Assembly (NCBI GenBank): GCA_026874595.1
Contig: CM049315.1
Coordinates: 14,473,664-14,537,663, forward strand
DNA: 64,000 bases
Origin: Sipunculus nudus
Lineage: Eukaryota; Annelida; Sipuncula; Golfingiida; Sipunculidae
Reading direction: 5' to 3'
Shown: in pieces, positions 1-13,114 of the stretch
Numbering within the stretch: position 1 is the stretch's first letter
Layout: each line of letters starts with the position of its first letter
Notes under the pieces: generated by a model
Databases searched by the model: none
What the model was told of the DNA's origin: nothing
What the model saw: the letters and a program-made list of their open reading frames with translations, nothing else
Made by a program: the position numbers and the translations under genes

Positions 1-3000
1 AACAGGTTCCAACATTAAGTCTACAAATGACAAGAACAAATACTTTACAACATATATTGCTATAAACCAATCATATAAAGAGGACGCATGAATTAGATTT
101 CGAACACTCTACGCTTCCATGCATTCCGAGTAATGCTGAAGCTTTAATCGATGACTTTTTTATGTAAAGGGTACCGTTTTTGACATAAATACATCTGTAG
201 ATTTGGACATGAATAGATCTGTTCTCAAGTACAGTCAATACCTTTAATCGGCGCTTCTTTCAACCACCCTGCCACACTGTTATTTCAACAGGAGAGACTA
301 ATCATATAAACAAATCTCTTATGGTCAAGACTCATTTTAATGTCACACTAGTGACAATATTGCATATGTACGTCAAGTGACTTACCTTGAGTTAAGGAAA
401 ATTTACCTAAGACTGTCTGCATGTTCAGTGTGGACAGCCTAGAGTCAATGGTTTAAGTGTGTGGTTCGCTATACCAATAACTGTAGCCTGTTATTCTTAG
501 TAACCAGATGGTCTGTACTTAACCCTGCATTAAAGAAGCGGATCCAGGGGGGGGGAACCTTTTTTAAGGGGTTCTAGACGTAATTGTGCGGCCTGGACCC
601 CCCTTTTTCCGACGTGATGACCTATTTTTAGGATTTTCATTAGTCCCCCTGGGTTGGACCCCCCCTTTTCCTAAATCCTGGATCCGCCCCTGCATTATAG
701 TGACAAAAAATGATATTATACATCGAAAACGAAAATACTGATTCAGCTCTAGTCCAGGACAAATGGTACCACATGGTTTTCATCTGCATACCGTTAAGGA
801 AAATGGAATATAACTTTTTACCTCACATATAATTCTTTATTATGATACAAGTTTGAAGAGTATGTGGTAGCGGATATCACCTGTTATGATCATAAAGAGT
901 AAGCAAATACAAACTACAGAAATCGAGCGAAATTTAAAGAACTATAAAGCTGCCATTTTGAATTTACTTAATACAATTTATTCTCACTGATTAATATTAA
1001 CTCTTATTTTGTTTTCCTTTAAATATTCATTAGGGTCCAAAGTGTGGTATATTTTCCTCGAGGGAATCACACGAACAAAGTCATAAGAGGTGCCTTGCAT
1101 GATATACTGACACAAAACTTACAAGATCAATACGCCCGTATAATCTTTTGATCATTGCCCAAGCAGTTCTTGGATGGCAGACACGACAACATATATACAA
1201 ACATTTAGAATCTACCAATTTATGATCGACGGACTTCCATTAAAGACACATTTTTACTAAAATACCAATTTCCCATGCCGAGGGAAAATTATTGGAGTTT
1301 AACGCCTATGGGAGACAAATGTTCACTTGTTTGAACAATTTTTAGGTAAACCCCATGTTTTTGGACTTTTCATTTCGCTCTACAGTTAATGAGCAGTTCT
1401 GACTTCTGTTCACTATATATTCAAAGTCACATGCCTCCAGTCACATACCTTCGTTGTAACTAAAAACTGGGGAGGTGCACAAAAGTGCAAGAAGTGCAAG
1501 TGTCAATAAACATGATTTCTGATGTGATCAATTTTATTTTTATAGGTATTATTGAATCAGTCCGTGTAGTGAACAGTGCACATGTCAATATCTATATTGT
1601 ATATATATTTTTTACAGAAAACACATCAGACTACTAACAAATTTCGTTAACATTTTGCTGTTTCATGATTTTTTTGCAGAGAAAATAAATGCAGTTGTAG
1701 TATTCTTAATATACATGGCACATATGTGAACCTCTTTTCATTTAACAGTTCTCTAGACGGAAATGAATTACGAATGTACTGTCCCATATATCAATGCACT
1801 TATAAATTCCCTGAACTCCTTTGTGATCAATCACAGATCTCCACAGAAAGTAAAAACCGCAACATTTATGTAGCAAGAAAATCACAAGTCCTCCATGATA
1901 TCATGTATACCCCACAATAAACTGGACCATTATATTTCGAGTGTTTGCTCACAAGTCAACTTTAATACACTTTGTTTGGATAAATTTCCTTTGCTTTGTC
2001 ATATAAATCTGTTAAGACTTAATAGCAATGTAAAAACTCTGGTCAAAACTGTCGCCGTCACACCCGAAAGAGGATCAGTCTTACAAGCCTGGTTAAAAAA
2101 AAAAACCTTTTCAAATATGAATATGTTAAATATACCCAAAGCGTTATGATTCCTCCTAGAAATAGTTTGGTGTCTGCCAAATTTCGTTTTCTGTACACAA
2201 AAAGGAAAGTTTGCACCGGGCGCGATAAGTGGTGCAAAATATAAAGATAGCGCGCACGGCACCTGGTGGCCGTACATATCAATTTGTTAAAGCTTCTGCA
2301 CTTCTTTCGCGGTAGTTCTCCTTCTTTGAGAGTTGTCACACATGGGCTAGATCGAATGGGTGGTCATCCAGTCTTGTTATATTAAAGAAACACACGAAGA
2401 CCGTATCAACTGTGTTAACTGTTTCTTAAACGTATAAAACACTTTAATTGTATAAGCACTTACAACATGTTTACTACCATACAGAAGCTAAAAGTTAAAA
2501 GGATTATTTTTTTTATTCACTGATTCTGATAATTTTTACCTTGACTGTATTCATGAGTTCCGTTGATTTCGTTGTAGTAAATGAACTGTTTGAACAATTT
2601 AGCTACTAATCCCGCTGGTATTTGAAAACGTGTAAACATAAAGTCGGGCTACATTTTATATAACATACTCACCACAGTAAGACAAAGGTCCAGTTACATA
2701 GCTAGAATAATATTTATTACCGCATAACAAGGGTAAAGCAACGTCTCGCGGGACGTTAGATTGAACACCTGATGAATAACATTTTGTTTCACATATTGTA
2801 GTAGAAAAAATTATTACTGACTGACTGGCAGGACATTCTCTGTGTATCTGTAGCTAAATGTGTATCTGAACTCGTTTTTTCTTGTCTCAAATTGAGATCA
2901 CTAAGATTTCGTAAAGTCTTGACAGCCGCCATTTAGGAAGGCAGTTTGAACAATTCCACTTGGGACATCGAAATAACAGATAGGTCTCTTATATTTTCTT

Positions 3001-3401
3001 ATGCTGACTCTAGGTGGCGCTCTGCTATGAGACAGCGAGGCGCACTGTTTCAGGAGAATTTGTTGTCATCAGAAAACTTTTGTCAGATATTTGACCTATG
3101 TACAAAAGGTAAATTGACATATTTAGAATGTCACATCATGCACTCTTGATCCTGTGTGTAAACAGCTAGCAGCAAATCATTAGTTTATATCGAACATCGC
3201 TGTAAATAAAAACACGGATGAGCTTCACTGATACACAACACAACGTGAACCTCAGCTCACATGTAGGCCACTTCCAGTTTTATGGTCCTTGAGCTATGGT
3301 GTCTATCCCTAACTAATTTTGTTCTTGTCCACATCGTTATTTAGGTGACTGTGCCTATGCTGTGGACAGCGCCCCAAAAAAACGCAAGGATAGCAGGAAA
3401 C
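1..3401. other. Intergenic, mostly featureless AT-rich DNA
   Basis: No coding region can be supported here. The only structured item is the short inverted-repeat element at about 533-692. Near 3320-3344 a pyrimidine-rich stretch ends in TTATTTAG just before GTGACTG, which could be the 3' splice site of a 5'-UTR intron for the downstream hydrolase gene; this is inference only. Confidence 0.6.
533..692. mobile_element. Short non-autonomous DNA transposon (hAT-like TIR)
   Basis: The segment begins with GCGGATCCAGG and ends with its inverted copy CCTGGATCCGC followed by CCCTG. Its inside is rich in G and C runs and has no coding potential. The five bases CATTA occur directly before (528-532) and directly after (693-697), which looks like a target-site duplication. 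Termini of the form CAGGGGCGGATCCAGG are seen on short non-autonomous elements in many animals; the hAT assignment is from memory of such termini and a 5-bp duplication is shorter than the 8 bp usual for hAT. Similar G/C-run fragments lie near 7280, 26060, 50750 and 59680. Confidence 0.55.
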
Positions 3402-4542
3402 ATGTCGCCTGTGAAAGTAATATTCTTTATTATAATTTTCGCATTTTGCACAGAGGCCACCCTCTTACCCTCTGAACAAGAGAGAACCCTGGATGAATTT
3501 ATCAATAAGACCATGCAATGCCGGGACGGTGTTGGGTTTTCTATAGCTTTAGTAAAAGATGGACAAACTCAATATACTAAAGCCTACGGGATGAGGGATT
3601 ACGAGAGACAGTTGCCAATGACGACAACCACCAGACTTTGCACTGCATCTGTTATCAAAGCGTTCACGGCTGTCCTGGTAGCTGACTTCGTTGCTAAGGG
3701 CGACCTGTCGTGGGATGCACCACTACATGAGGTTATTTCAGATCTGGCACTTCCTGGCGACTTTCGAACCAAGTCCTGCTCATTACGTGATGCTATATCG
3801 CACAAAATCGGATGGCCTATGTACCGGGGTGTAACCATGTCCTGTCTCAATGTATCCCGGGCGGAACTTGTTAGGTAAGTTAAGTATTTTTCCGTACTCA
3901 AGGCGTGTATCGCGGCGAAAGCGGAAACCTGGCTTGTCTCAAAATTTCCTGGTGTAGCAGTTTCAGATTACCCCCCCCCCTTTCAGATTACCCTAATTAC
4001 CCTTGCTCGAGATCATTGTATCTACGATATTAGATTAATGGCCACGAACATTTGTGTTTATTTAGACATAACATAATCTTAATGTTTCACTTGGATTCAT
4101 CAGATGAGGAAGAATCGTTGTATACCTCTGTTCGTAGTATATTGCGGCTAGCTCAAAATTGTACCTTCCCCATGTTACAATAAAATGCATAAGAAATATA
4201 ATTTTAGCAAAGTTACCCCTAAGGGGATCATGAAATGGTTAGTACATTTAATTTAAAATGCTTACACCAGGATATATTTGTTAAGTATCCTGGACATTTC
4301 TTTTAACTGTTAGTTGTACCTTAGTACGTTATTTGTGATTGTTATCTTGACTTATGATTGATGTTAATCAAGGTGCCCATTGTTTCGCATTCTGACACTT
4401 TCAAGTTTATGTCACTCGTGATGTTATCTTGGTTCATAGTGCAAACTTCCATATATCACCTTGTAATGCATGTTCGGTTTTAGAATATGTTTGTGTTTTT
4501 AATTTATATTGATATCTTCGCCAATGTTTATAAATCAAAGTC

Positions 4543-4575
<33 letters not shown>

Positions 4576-7500
4576 ATGTGTGCTCTTCTTACGCGACGCC
4601 GTTGCTTGTTAGTGATTCCCACCCCGGCCATTTATGTTCATAAGCTGTTTTAACTGCCTTGCATTAGCCCCTATATTCATGTAAACAATCAAGCAAAAAC
4701 ACGCAAATTCGCCTACATAAACCTATAGGCAATTAATTGCATATAGTTAAAAGCCTAACAAAGGGTTGATATTTTTTATCTTGTAAAGTCAAACATGACA
4801 CCCTTGCTGGCTGTTATATAACTTATCAAGTAAAACATGAAACCAATTGCTAGACTTTTTTATAACTATAAACTAAAAGCATGAAACCCCTTGGCCTTAT
4901 ACTTTTAACAAACTTAAATTGTTCATATATATTTTTGTTATAGGCACATGGAGTACTTCCCCCCGGTGAGCGAGTTCCGCCAAGAGTATCACTATGCCAA
5001 TTACCCCTACGTACTGGCTGCCTATGCGATGGAAGTAAAGTCCGGGAAAACATGGGAACAACTTATGAGAGAAAAGATTTTTGACCCTCTAGGTAAAATT
5101 GTCAATAAAGCTGGCATTCATCTCTGCATGTGGGGGAGAAAACTTGCAATGCTTTTTAGTTGTTTTCATATAAAAATGATTTAAATAACAAGATTATATA
5201 TTGTGCATGTCATTATTGATATTTCGGATTTGATAATATTTAAGATGAATAAAGCGGATAAAATTAGAGAAAACAGTCATGAAAGTGTACCTAAGTTTGT
5301 AACCATATCCATCCGTATTTAATTTCATGAAATGAACATAATTTGAATCAAAGACCAAGTCTGAATGAAGCAAATATTTAAAAATCTTATTTAACACTAC
5401 ATTTAATACTATTTGTTGACAGCCTCCCCTTCAAAACAGAGCGATGCCCCTGCACCACAGGAACGGTCAAAGTATCTATATCATAAACTGGGCTTAAGAG
5501 CTTCATGGCCCCGGTTCCATCCCTGCCTTGATAATTAATCGTCCAGATTTTAGTTATGAAGTCTTGATTATATACATCGTTTAATAAAATATATACTATT
5601 TTTATTCAATTAAGTTTCATTTATTGTTTCAATTTAAAAATGCATTTTCAAGTAAATTCATATAACTACAAGTGAATTCCTACAATAACAAAACTGAAAC
5701 GTCGATAGTTTGACACCTAGAGGATGTATGTACCCTCTCATTCCAAAATATCCCAGCAGATAAGTTGCAAATGACAGATGCAAGTGACAAAACAGAAGTT
5801 ACAAAATACTTAATATGCATACATGTTGAACACACTGCCGATTTGAACTGTAGTATATAAATAACGTAGACGAAGAAAAAAATTTATTCAGCAATTTCAA
5901 AGCAGAAAGGGCCTGCTTTAAAGATATGTATCCATCCTCACTTATCAAAGGCACAGTTCAGTACTTATAAAATTAAGTTTTCGGGATTATCCTTCTGTTA
6001 TTCTGTTATTATTTATTATTATTACTATTGATGTTATTTTTATTAATTTCATTATTATTATTATAATTATTATACGTTTCGGTCTCCTGAAGGTATGCCT
6101 CATGCCAAAGTAGGAACTGAGCTGGAGCCTAGTGAATGGGACGAGATTGCATGGGGTCACTTGGTGTATGGCGGGAATATCACGAGGAATCCCGAGAGCA
6201 CGATCATTCCGTATGTAGAATAATGTAGGGAGTAACATCAGCGATAACTGTGGTTAAGTGTTGTAGTAGAAATAGTAACCAAAAGAGGGTGATACTCTTT
6301 CAAGTACGCAGTCAATGTGGGAAGAAGCGGTTATTACTGATAGTGGATTGATAGAAAATGTGGACAAATCCTATTAGCAGTAATTCGGAAAAAGACAAAA
6401 TTATCATTTTTGTTATTATAATTAACTGTTTTACAACGATTAACTATATAACGACTATCGATGGTCATGCCGCTAGCCACCATCAGCATAAATAGGAAAA
6501 AATCTTAATACATTAGTAGCGTTTTGTAATTAAATTAAATCTTATTTCCTAAAATGTGACATTGTGTTCCCTAAGACTACGAGTTACAGTATTATATCAT
6601 TCTCTCGCTGTTTATATTATTTGACGCAGAGCTCTCACCGAGGCCGGTCCTGCGGGTTCCCTGTTTGTGAGTGCTGAAGACATGGTTCTCTGGGTGAAGT
6701 TCCTCCTTAGTGGAGAGAAGGTAAGAAAGTGTATCAAAATGAGAAATGATACATGACTTTTTCAGTACCAGTTGATCATATGAACATTTTATACACAAAT
6801 ATGCAATCGGTGGTAATAAATGTCATGAATGGTAGACAAATAATGACATTGCGTAATTACCATTGTGTACATTTTTATGTAACAAATAATCTTGTATAGA
6901 CAACGAGGAAACAGACCGGTCTGTTATATTATCAAAGGCATCTATACTTTATTACATTAATTTAAAAATAAAAAGGACATTAGCCATGCCGCACAGATAC
7001 ATAGATGTTATATTGTCCACTTCCAGAATGAAAACGGGAGCCAGATTTTGAGCGAAAGCTTTCTCCGTGAAACGTTTAGGTCGTCGGTCTCGCTCCAGGA
7101 TCCCGTATGGCGGGCAGCCCGTCCGACATTCCCGGTTGATGACGTCTTTTTCACGTATACGCTCGGCTGGATGGCCGGCATGTACAGAGGCATGTATTTA
7201 AAATGTTGTCAAATCTTGTAAAAAATACCGGCGATTTTTATCACTTGCTGGGCAACCAAACTGTTATTTGGGTAATATCAGGGGCGTCAATATAGGGGGG
7301 ATGGGGGGTATATATCCTCCCCACTTTTTGGCAAGGGGGGGGGGGGGGAGGTGGTCAATGAAATCATCCCCCCCCCACTATTCAGAGAAAAAATATTTAT
7401 ATATTTCAAATGAAATATATAAATAAAAAAATTATAGACTTTGGTTCCATTTATGATTTTACTATAAAATATTTATATCTAAATGGTTTAGAATTAACAT

Positions 7501-7584
7501 ATACCTTATTATTTTTAAAACCTTATACTTATATATTATATAAGTATATATACTATATATTTGATATGTGTCACACAGACAATG

Positions 7585-7629
<45 letters not shown>

Positions 7630-9584
7630 ATGTATGCATTTTATAGATATATGAATAAACATGTCTGTTTTATCCCAAGTTTGACTACCCTCAACGCCTT
7701 GCGAGTCATCTCCTTACCCTGCGAGTCATCCCGCCACCCTTGAAGATAAATTGACGCAACTGGGTAACATTATTGGATTAAGACAATTATGGGGATGCAC
7801 TGTAGTACAGCTATTGGTAGAGTCAGTAGACAAGGAGGACGTTCGAACTCTCTCCTTTCTAGAGACATCGGAGAGCTACTGGACTGTTCTGATGAGTTTA
7901 GGCTGATAGATACTGTGATAGCGATTATAAATTATTTCTATAATTACGCAGGGAATATTTTATAGATTGACTATATTAGTTGCATATTGCTCTAATTTTA
8001 TATTGTTCGGTATACTTGAATGTGCTGCTCTGCATAATTTATCTTTTCTTGGAATCGTGAGAAATTCTTCGTGATCTGTGGTGTATGACTAGTCGCCGAT
8101 CCCTGGTCGATGGCACTTGCAAATACCCGTCGACTCTTTGCGGCTAATCGCAAAATTGCAGCCAGTAAGCGGGAGGCTGTATTAATATGTTTATTAACAG
8201 CTGTGAGCCCGAAATAAAGTCACCCTTCCGATACAGAACAGTTAAATGTATTGTGGTCTAAGTCAAACACAAAGACTACAATGAAATCCTTTAAACAGCT
8301 GATTTTAAACTGCTTTTCTTATTTTCAGGTCGTCACACTCTGTTTCACCGAGGTGCCTGGAGCGGGTATAACTGTAGATTGACCATGCAGGTCGAGGCAA
8401 ACGCTGGTGTTTGGGCGTGTACAAACAGTCCTGGCAATAACGTAGGGGGTGCGGCCGTTCAAATGGCCAGCTTGTTTGCCCTTGACCTTTTACATGGTGA
8501 GAATTCTTCTCAGATTTTTCTAGTCACATGAAATCTCCTTTTATGGACACCCCCTATTCCGCATACTGGAATTACAATGTGTTTCATAGACTGAATTTCG
8601 TAAACTCTATATTACGTACGGTTACACTGTTGAATTCACATACGAGACAAATTTCGTACAGGTTCCACCTGATAATATGATCAACTGGGATTCATGTGTT
8701 ATTCTATTAATTTGTCGATAAATTAAACGTGTAAAAAATTGACCGATCTATTTATCATTCCCTATAGATGAATCTTATTATTTCTATAGAATGAAGATCA
8801 ATGAATTGCAAATACGACTGCAAATTAAGAAAAATGTAAAGTTGACGATAAGTTCATATCCTATATACATTACCTATGTGTACATTTTGTTAAGGTTTTC
8901 TTATATCATTCTAGTTCATATCGCTTTACATAGGTGTGTTTGCAATCATTTCTAGGCGAGGAGCCGTGGCTTAATACAACAACCACCTGTACGTTTCCGG
9001 CGCCATGGATCCAGCGAAACAAAAATAATCCTATGGGCCTACAGTATTCTGAAGAAGACGACGGAGAAGGTGACAACAGGCATACGCTACCAGTTGTAAA
9101 GCTTGAGAGTTCAATGGAGAATTCCATTCATAACCGCCATCTTTACATCGGCGACTACGACCATCCTGGATTCGGAACTTTCAGGATATTCGAAGAGGAC
9201 GGTACTCTCCGGTGCAGGTTTGGACGATTCTTGAACAGTGAATTACGAAGTGAAACGGGTGCCGATGAGAGCCGACTAAGATTGTTTCTCGGTTTTCCAC
9301 TTACACATCGCATGATCTCCATGGGATGGACAGAAGGATACCCTATGGACTTTGATATAAGAGAGACAGTCGGTGACGTCGACCGCTATACGACCGTTAA
9401 GGTGTCATATTTAGAACCGAACTTTCCACCCACGTTCGTACGCCAGGGATACACTCCTGGGAAGACTCCCACGCCAACAGCCCCTTCTTGTCCAAACCCA
9501 GTGTCAAGTGGACAAAGAAAGATATCTACCTCAGTTGTAGTCGTTCTTCTCTTCAATTTGCTTCAATTAATTGTCAGCATGTAA
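3402..9584 (+). CDS. Serine beta-lactamase-like (class C / gigasin-6-like) secreted hydrolase, copy 1
   Basis: Seven exons: 3402-3874, 4944-5092, 6093-6210, 6630-6720, 7027-7189, 8329-8496, 8956-9584; 1791 nt, 596 aa. Intron phases are 2, 1, 2, 0, 1, 1. The start is the first ATG, opening a signal peptide (MSPVKVIFFIIIFAFC). All catalytic motifs of the beta-lactamase/penicillin-binding fold are present: SxxK at S83-K86 (SVIK), YxN at Y175-N177 (YAN), HxG at H338-G340 (HRG), plus a conserved SHKIG loop. A C-terminal beta-rich domain (YIGDYDHPGFGTFRIF, DUF3471-like) follows. The last ~20 residues are hydrophobic after a small-residue SSG stretch, which suggests a GPI anchor. Family knowledge: the oyster shell-matrix protein gigasin-6 and vertebrate LACTB belong here; substrate is unknown. 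All introns are GT-AG except intron 5, whose donor is GC (7190-7191). A paralogue with identical structure lies inverted at 31.5-41.6 kb. Confidence 0.9.
4543..4582. repeat. (TA)n/(TG)n microsatellite
   Basis: Simple dinucleotide run in intron 1 of the first hydrolase gene, changing from TA to TG repeats part way. Confidence 0.9.
5990..6072. repeat. (ATT)n-like low-complexity tract
   Basis: Imperfect TTA/ATT triplet run ending about 20 bases before the exon 3 acceptor of the first hydrolase gene; it may supply part of the pyrimidine-rich tract. Confidence 0.7.
7270..7390. repeat. G/C-run repeat fragment in intron 5
   Basis: Contains AGGGGCGTCAATATAGGGGG, then a 15-base G run and a C run. 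It resembles the interior of the short TIR element near 533-692 but lacks clear termini, so it is probably a decayed copy. Confidence 0.35.
7586..7627. repeat. (AT)n microsatellite
   Basis: About 20 uninterrupted AT units in intron 5 of the first hydrolase gene. Open frames across it encode only Tyr-Ile repeats and are spurious. Confidence 0.95.
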
Positions 9585-10066
9585 CATAACTATATTAACA
9601 TAACACATACGTAACATATAATCATCGTAATTATCAAAACGAAATAATGTAAATGACCCCTTCTGAAAGGAGGGCAGGCCTTTAGGGATTGAAAAGTTTA
9701 TTTCTGTATCGAGGTTTTGTCCGAACCTTTAATTTTTGTGAGGGGGGGGGGGGGTTTCTTTAAATATGGTCTCAATTTGTTCTTTTAAAATTCCTTTTCT
9801 TTTTTCTTCTTTTCAGTATATGCTGGATCTCTAATCCTGCTGATTTCTTTTCTAAAACTGAGGTTCAGACTCATAGTGACAAATAGATGCTGGTATTTAT
9901 GTTTTTCCTTAATCGTCAGTGAATTAACCTATCGTACTCTGTCACGGGTGACGTGGAATTGCTTCGGTTGCTTGACAATAACAGCCCTGTAATTTTACTA
10001 GTTTCAATTTCTTTCGTTTTTGGCAACAAGTAAATGATGTACATTTTCAACTTTGCGCTTATGAAA

Positions 10067-10072
10067 AATAAA
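10067..10072 (+). promoter_or_regulatory. Candidate poly(A) signal AATAAA for hydrolase copy 1
   Basis: Canonical AATAAA about 480 nt after the stop codon of the first hydrolase gene. No closer canonical hexamer was noticed. Assignment is by position only. Confidence 0.35.
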
Positions 10073-10879
10073 AATACAACGTGAAAATGAAACTATGCGC
10101 ATCTGCGTTCAAATCCCTGAAAAGCATACAGACTGAAGGTTAATATTCATGATGTGTCGTTACCGATTAAAGCTGGAAGCCCCCGTGTACGGTGTGTGGT
10201 TCGGGGTGGAAGAAAATCAAAAACGTGATTTTTTAGTGATAAATAATTAGGTGTATTTGCCCCAATGCTACAAAATGTGAAATACCATTACATCAGGCCA
10301 GATAGAAACATTAAAAGACGAAGAAGCTTTAAACGTTTGAAAATATTTTGCTCTATCAATATTCGGGTGTAATGTTGTTTTCTTTTCTTGGGGGGGGGGC
10401 AGGGGGTGGAGGTGCCCTCAGGTCCAACGGACTCAAAAATTGTCGGGGAGGTTTTTTGCTTTTTATTCTTTATCAATAATTGTACCTGACATTTATTTTT
10501 TATATTGCCCTTTTTTCCATGACGTCAGCCACTTTAAGCGTTCAGTTGCCGGCAACAATATATAGCTCTCTTTGTAACATCAGTCCTCGCAGCTATATAC
10601 AATTATAACATTCAGATATCAGAATCGATTTTAGTGGCCGGAATATTTGCTTCTAGAACGTAAGACCGCATTCTTTTGGTTGAATGAATTTGAATACAGT
10701 AGTCACCGGGCTTTGTTGACGCCAGGAAATGAGAGGAAGCGGGTGATACCGCCTTGTTACGTAGTCCGAAACCGGAATGGAACTCTGCAGATGTACATGT
10801 ACGTACTTAAGTTAGCAAATAAAAAAAATGAGGCGGTTACTTCCACCAAACAAAAAGTTAAAAAATGTATTCTTTAAAA

Positions 10880-11765
10880 ACAGAACAACAGGTGGCGCCA
10901 CCTGTCTGGTCTACAAGATGCTATCTAAGACGGATAAACATGCCAAAATTCCAGGCTGATACATCCATCCACTCATCAGATATGCGCGATTTTTACCCAA
11001 GACAAAAGATGGATGGACGCCACACGAAAACAACTGCAGATGGCGCCACCAGTCTTGAATACAAGATAGAGGTATCCTAGATCTATATACATGCACAATT
11101 TCAGACCAACACGGCATATCAATCCTGAGAAAAGGGCATTTATTTAGTCTTTGAAGAGGGGAAGGTTTAAGAGAGAACTCTCCAAGATGGATGCACATGC
11201 CAACTTTCAGACCAATACATGGAACCAGTCCTTAGATATGAGCATTTTTCACCTAAAGCAAACGGACAGATCGACGCCATATGAAAACGATTGCAGATGG
11301 CGCCAGCAGTTTTTTAATACGAGATGGGGTATCCAAGATCTATAGACATGCAAAATTTCGGCCCAATGCGATGAACCAATAACTAAGACGAACAGATGGC
11401 AAACGCTTGGATAGACGCCACGCGAAAATTATTGCAGTTGGCGCCACAAGTCTCGCAGCTACGAGATGGAGAGATCCCAGATCTATGGACATGTAAAATT
11501 CAGCTCAATACATTTAACCACTCCTGAGATATGGGCTGTAATTAAATAGCCACCAAGATTCAAACTGCACAATAAGGACTGCAGGTGGCGTCACCTGCTT
11601 TTGTTAATCACAACCTTTGAACGAAATACTATGCCAGATTTCGGAAAAAAAAATGGTCCAAGGGTCTCAGAAGAGTAATCCGGAAACGAAACCGGTCAAA
11701 AACATATAGTATCTGCAAAACTTTGTTTTTGGCGGATACATTAATAATACACAGCTCCTCTGTAT
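10880..11765. repeat. TGGCGCCA palindrome repeat cluster, copy A
   Basis: At least five diverged units each carry a core around the palindrome CAGGTGGCGCCACCTG (near 10892, 11042, 11295, 11438, 11583), followed by recurring phrases such as AAGATCTATANACATGCAAAATTTC and GGACAGA...GACGCCA. The end (about 11690-11755: AAAAACATATAGTATCTGCAAA, then TTTTTGGCGGATACATTAAT) matches the end of the cluster at 50.9-52.1 kb, so both are copies of one repeat family. Confidence 0.7.
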
Positions 11766-11879
11766 CATAGAAGACTTCAATATGACGGTATACCTTTATT
11801 TAACAATCGCTCATTTTTTCTTTTAAATGTTGTCGCAAAGAAACTGAAAAATGCCTTCCTATCCTCCATAAGACCTGTA

Positions 11880-11998
11880 GAACGCTCACCCTGGGTGGGG
11901 GCCGACTGTGTAAACATCAAAGGCTTGGCTGAGTTTTGAACTCGCAACCTCCCGGCTTTGAGTCCTGTGCTCTACCCATGTGCCACAGATGCCGGTCA
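11880..11998 (-). mobile_element. tRNA-derived SINE-like element
   Basis: On the minus strand the segment has an A-box-like GTGGCACATGGGTAGAGCA and, about 30 nt on, a B-box-like GCGAGTTCAAAACTC, the spacing of an internal RNA polymerase III promoter. A non-tRNA tail (AAAGGCATTTTTCAGTTTC direction) follows. No full cloverleaf forms and there is no intact tRNA 3' end, so it is a SINE or tRNA relic rather than a tRNA gene. Confidence 0.5.
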
Positions 11999-13114
11999 CT
12001 GTATTTGGTTGTTAAGCTACGGTACACCGCATCCACCCCACTGTCCCATTACAACAGAAGAATTGAACTGAAAATTTTCTGATGATAACTATGGTAATCG
12101 CAACTATTCTTTTAATTTATTCATCTCATATCTGTATGGATTGTGGAAACGTTTGTACGCGAAAATAAAATAGACATATTTCCAAAGCAGGAAGAATCCA
12201 TCAAATATTGAAGCTGATCCGGACTAGAGAGCGTAGTGGCGGAGCTATGCGCTCTACTACGGAATTTTTGTGTGTCTTTCCTGTTATATTCTAATGATTT
12301 GTCAAGGAGGTTTAGTTTTCACACCAAAAATGTGTTTATGTTCGTCAGTTGGTCCGCTATCGATATTATAAAAAACTTTTCAAACCAATTTGAATGAAAG
12401 TGGATGTAGTAGGATTTTTTTGTGAAATGATATTGTCACTCTACCAATTGCAACTACGGTTGTCATTGCTGTGACAATTTATGACCTATGCCAAGAAAGA
12501 TATGTTTCCGTGTCATTTTATTTGTGTGTTTCTTTGTTTGTCTTTTGCTAGGAGAAGGCAAAACCTACCAAACCGATTTCCACGAAGGATAGGGAAATAA
12601 AGGATTGTTTATTGTGGCGGAGGTATGTGCCCTAGCTGCTATGTACCATCCTAAGGATACACCCTACTATATCCAAATAAACGCTTGGGGTCGGTCAAAC
12701 GTTTGTGTGAACGTATACAAATATTACATTTTCACAAAATAGATGAATAATTATTTGGGTATTTTATTGTTTTCCCGACCGGAGGGAATATTTATATTAT
12801 TATACATTTTATTACCTTATATTATATGACCTTATATTATACTTATTTGTTATATTTTTATTTCCTTAATAAACGGCATCTGATTGCATTACCATTTTGC
12901 AGTTCGAAGGGAAATCCTGAGGGTTACAGGGACATTTTGACTTGCGTAGTCACACATTATTTGCTGGGTATGTAATTATGACACTTAAAAAAATAAAACC
13001 GACTGATTTCAAACAATTGATTTATTCAACCGTTTAACTAATATTTCAATCATTGGCTGACATTTATATGTCATTGCATGGGAAATGAGAATATCCACTG
13101 ATATTTTCACAGTA

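Noticed and set aside
3345-3401. Extending hydrolase copy 1 by 19 residues upstream
   Set aside because: The upstream frame starts at GTG and would bury the signal peptide; the ATG at 3402 aligns with the paralogue's start.
7410-7743. Overlapping open frames with Tyr-Ile repeats
   Set aside because: Produced by the (AT)n microsatellite in intron 5 of hydrolase copy 1.
11880-11998. A functional tRNA gene
   Set aside because: A and B boxes are visible, but no complete cloverleaf with paired acceptor stem can be formed.
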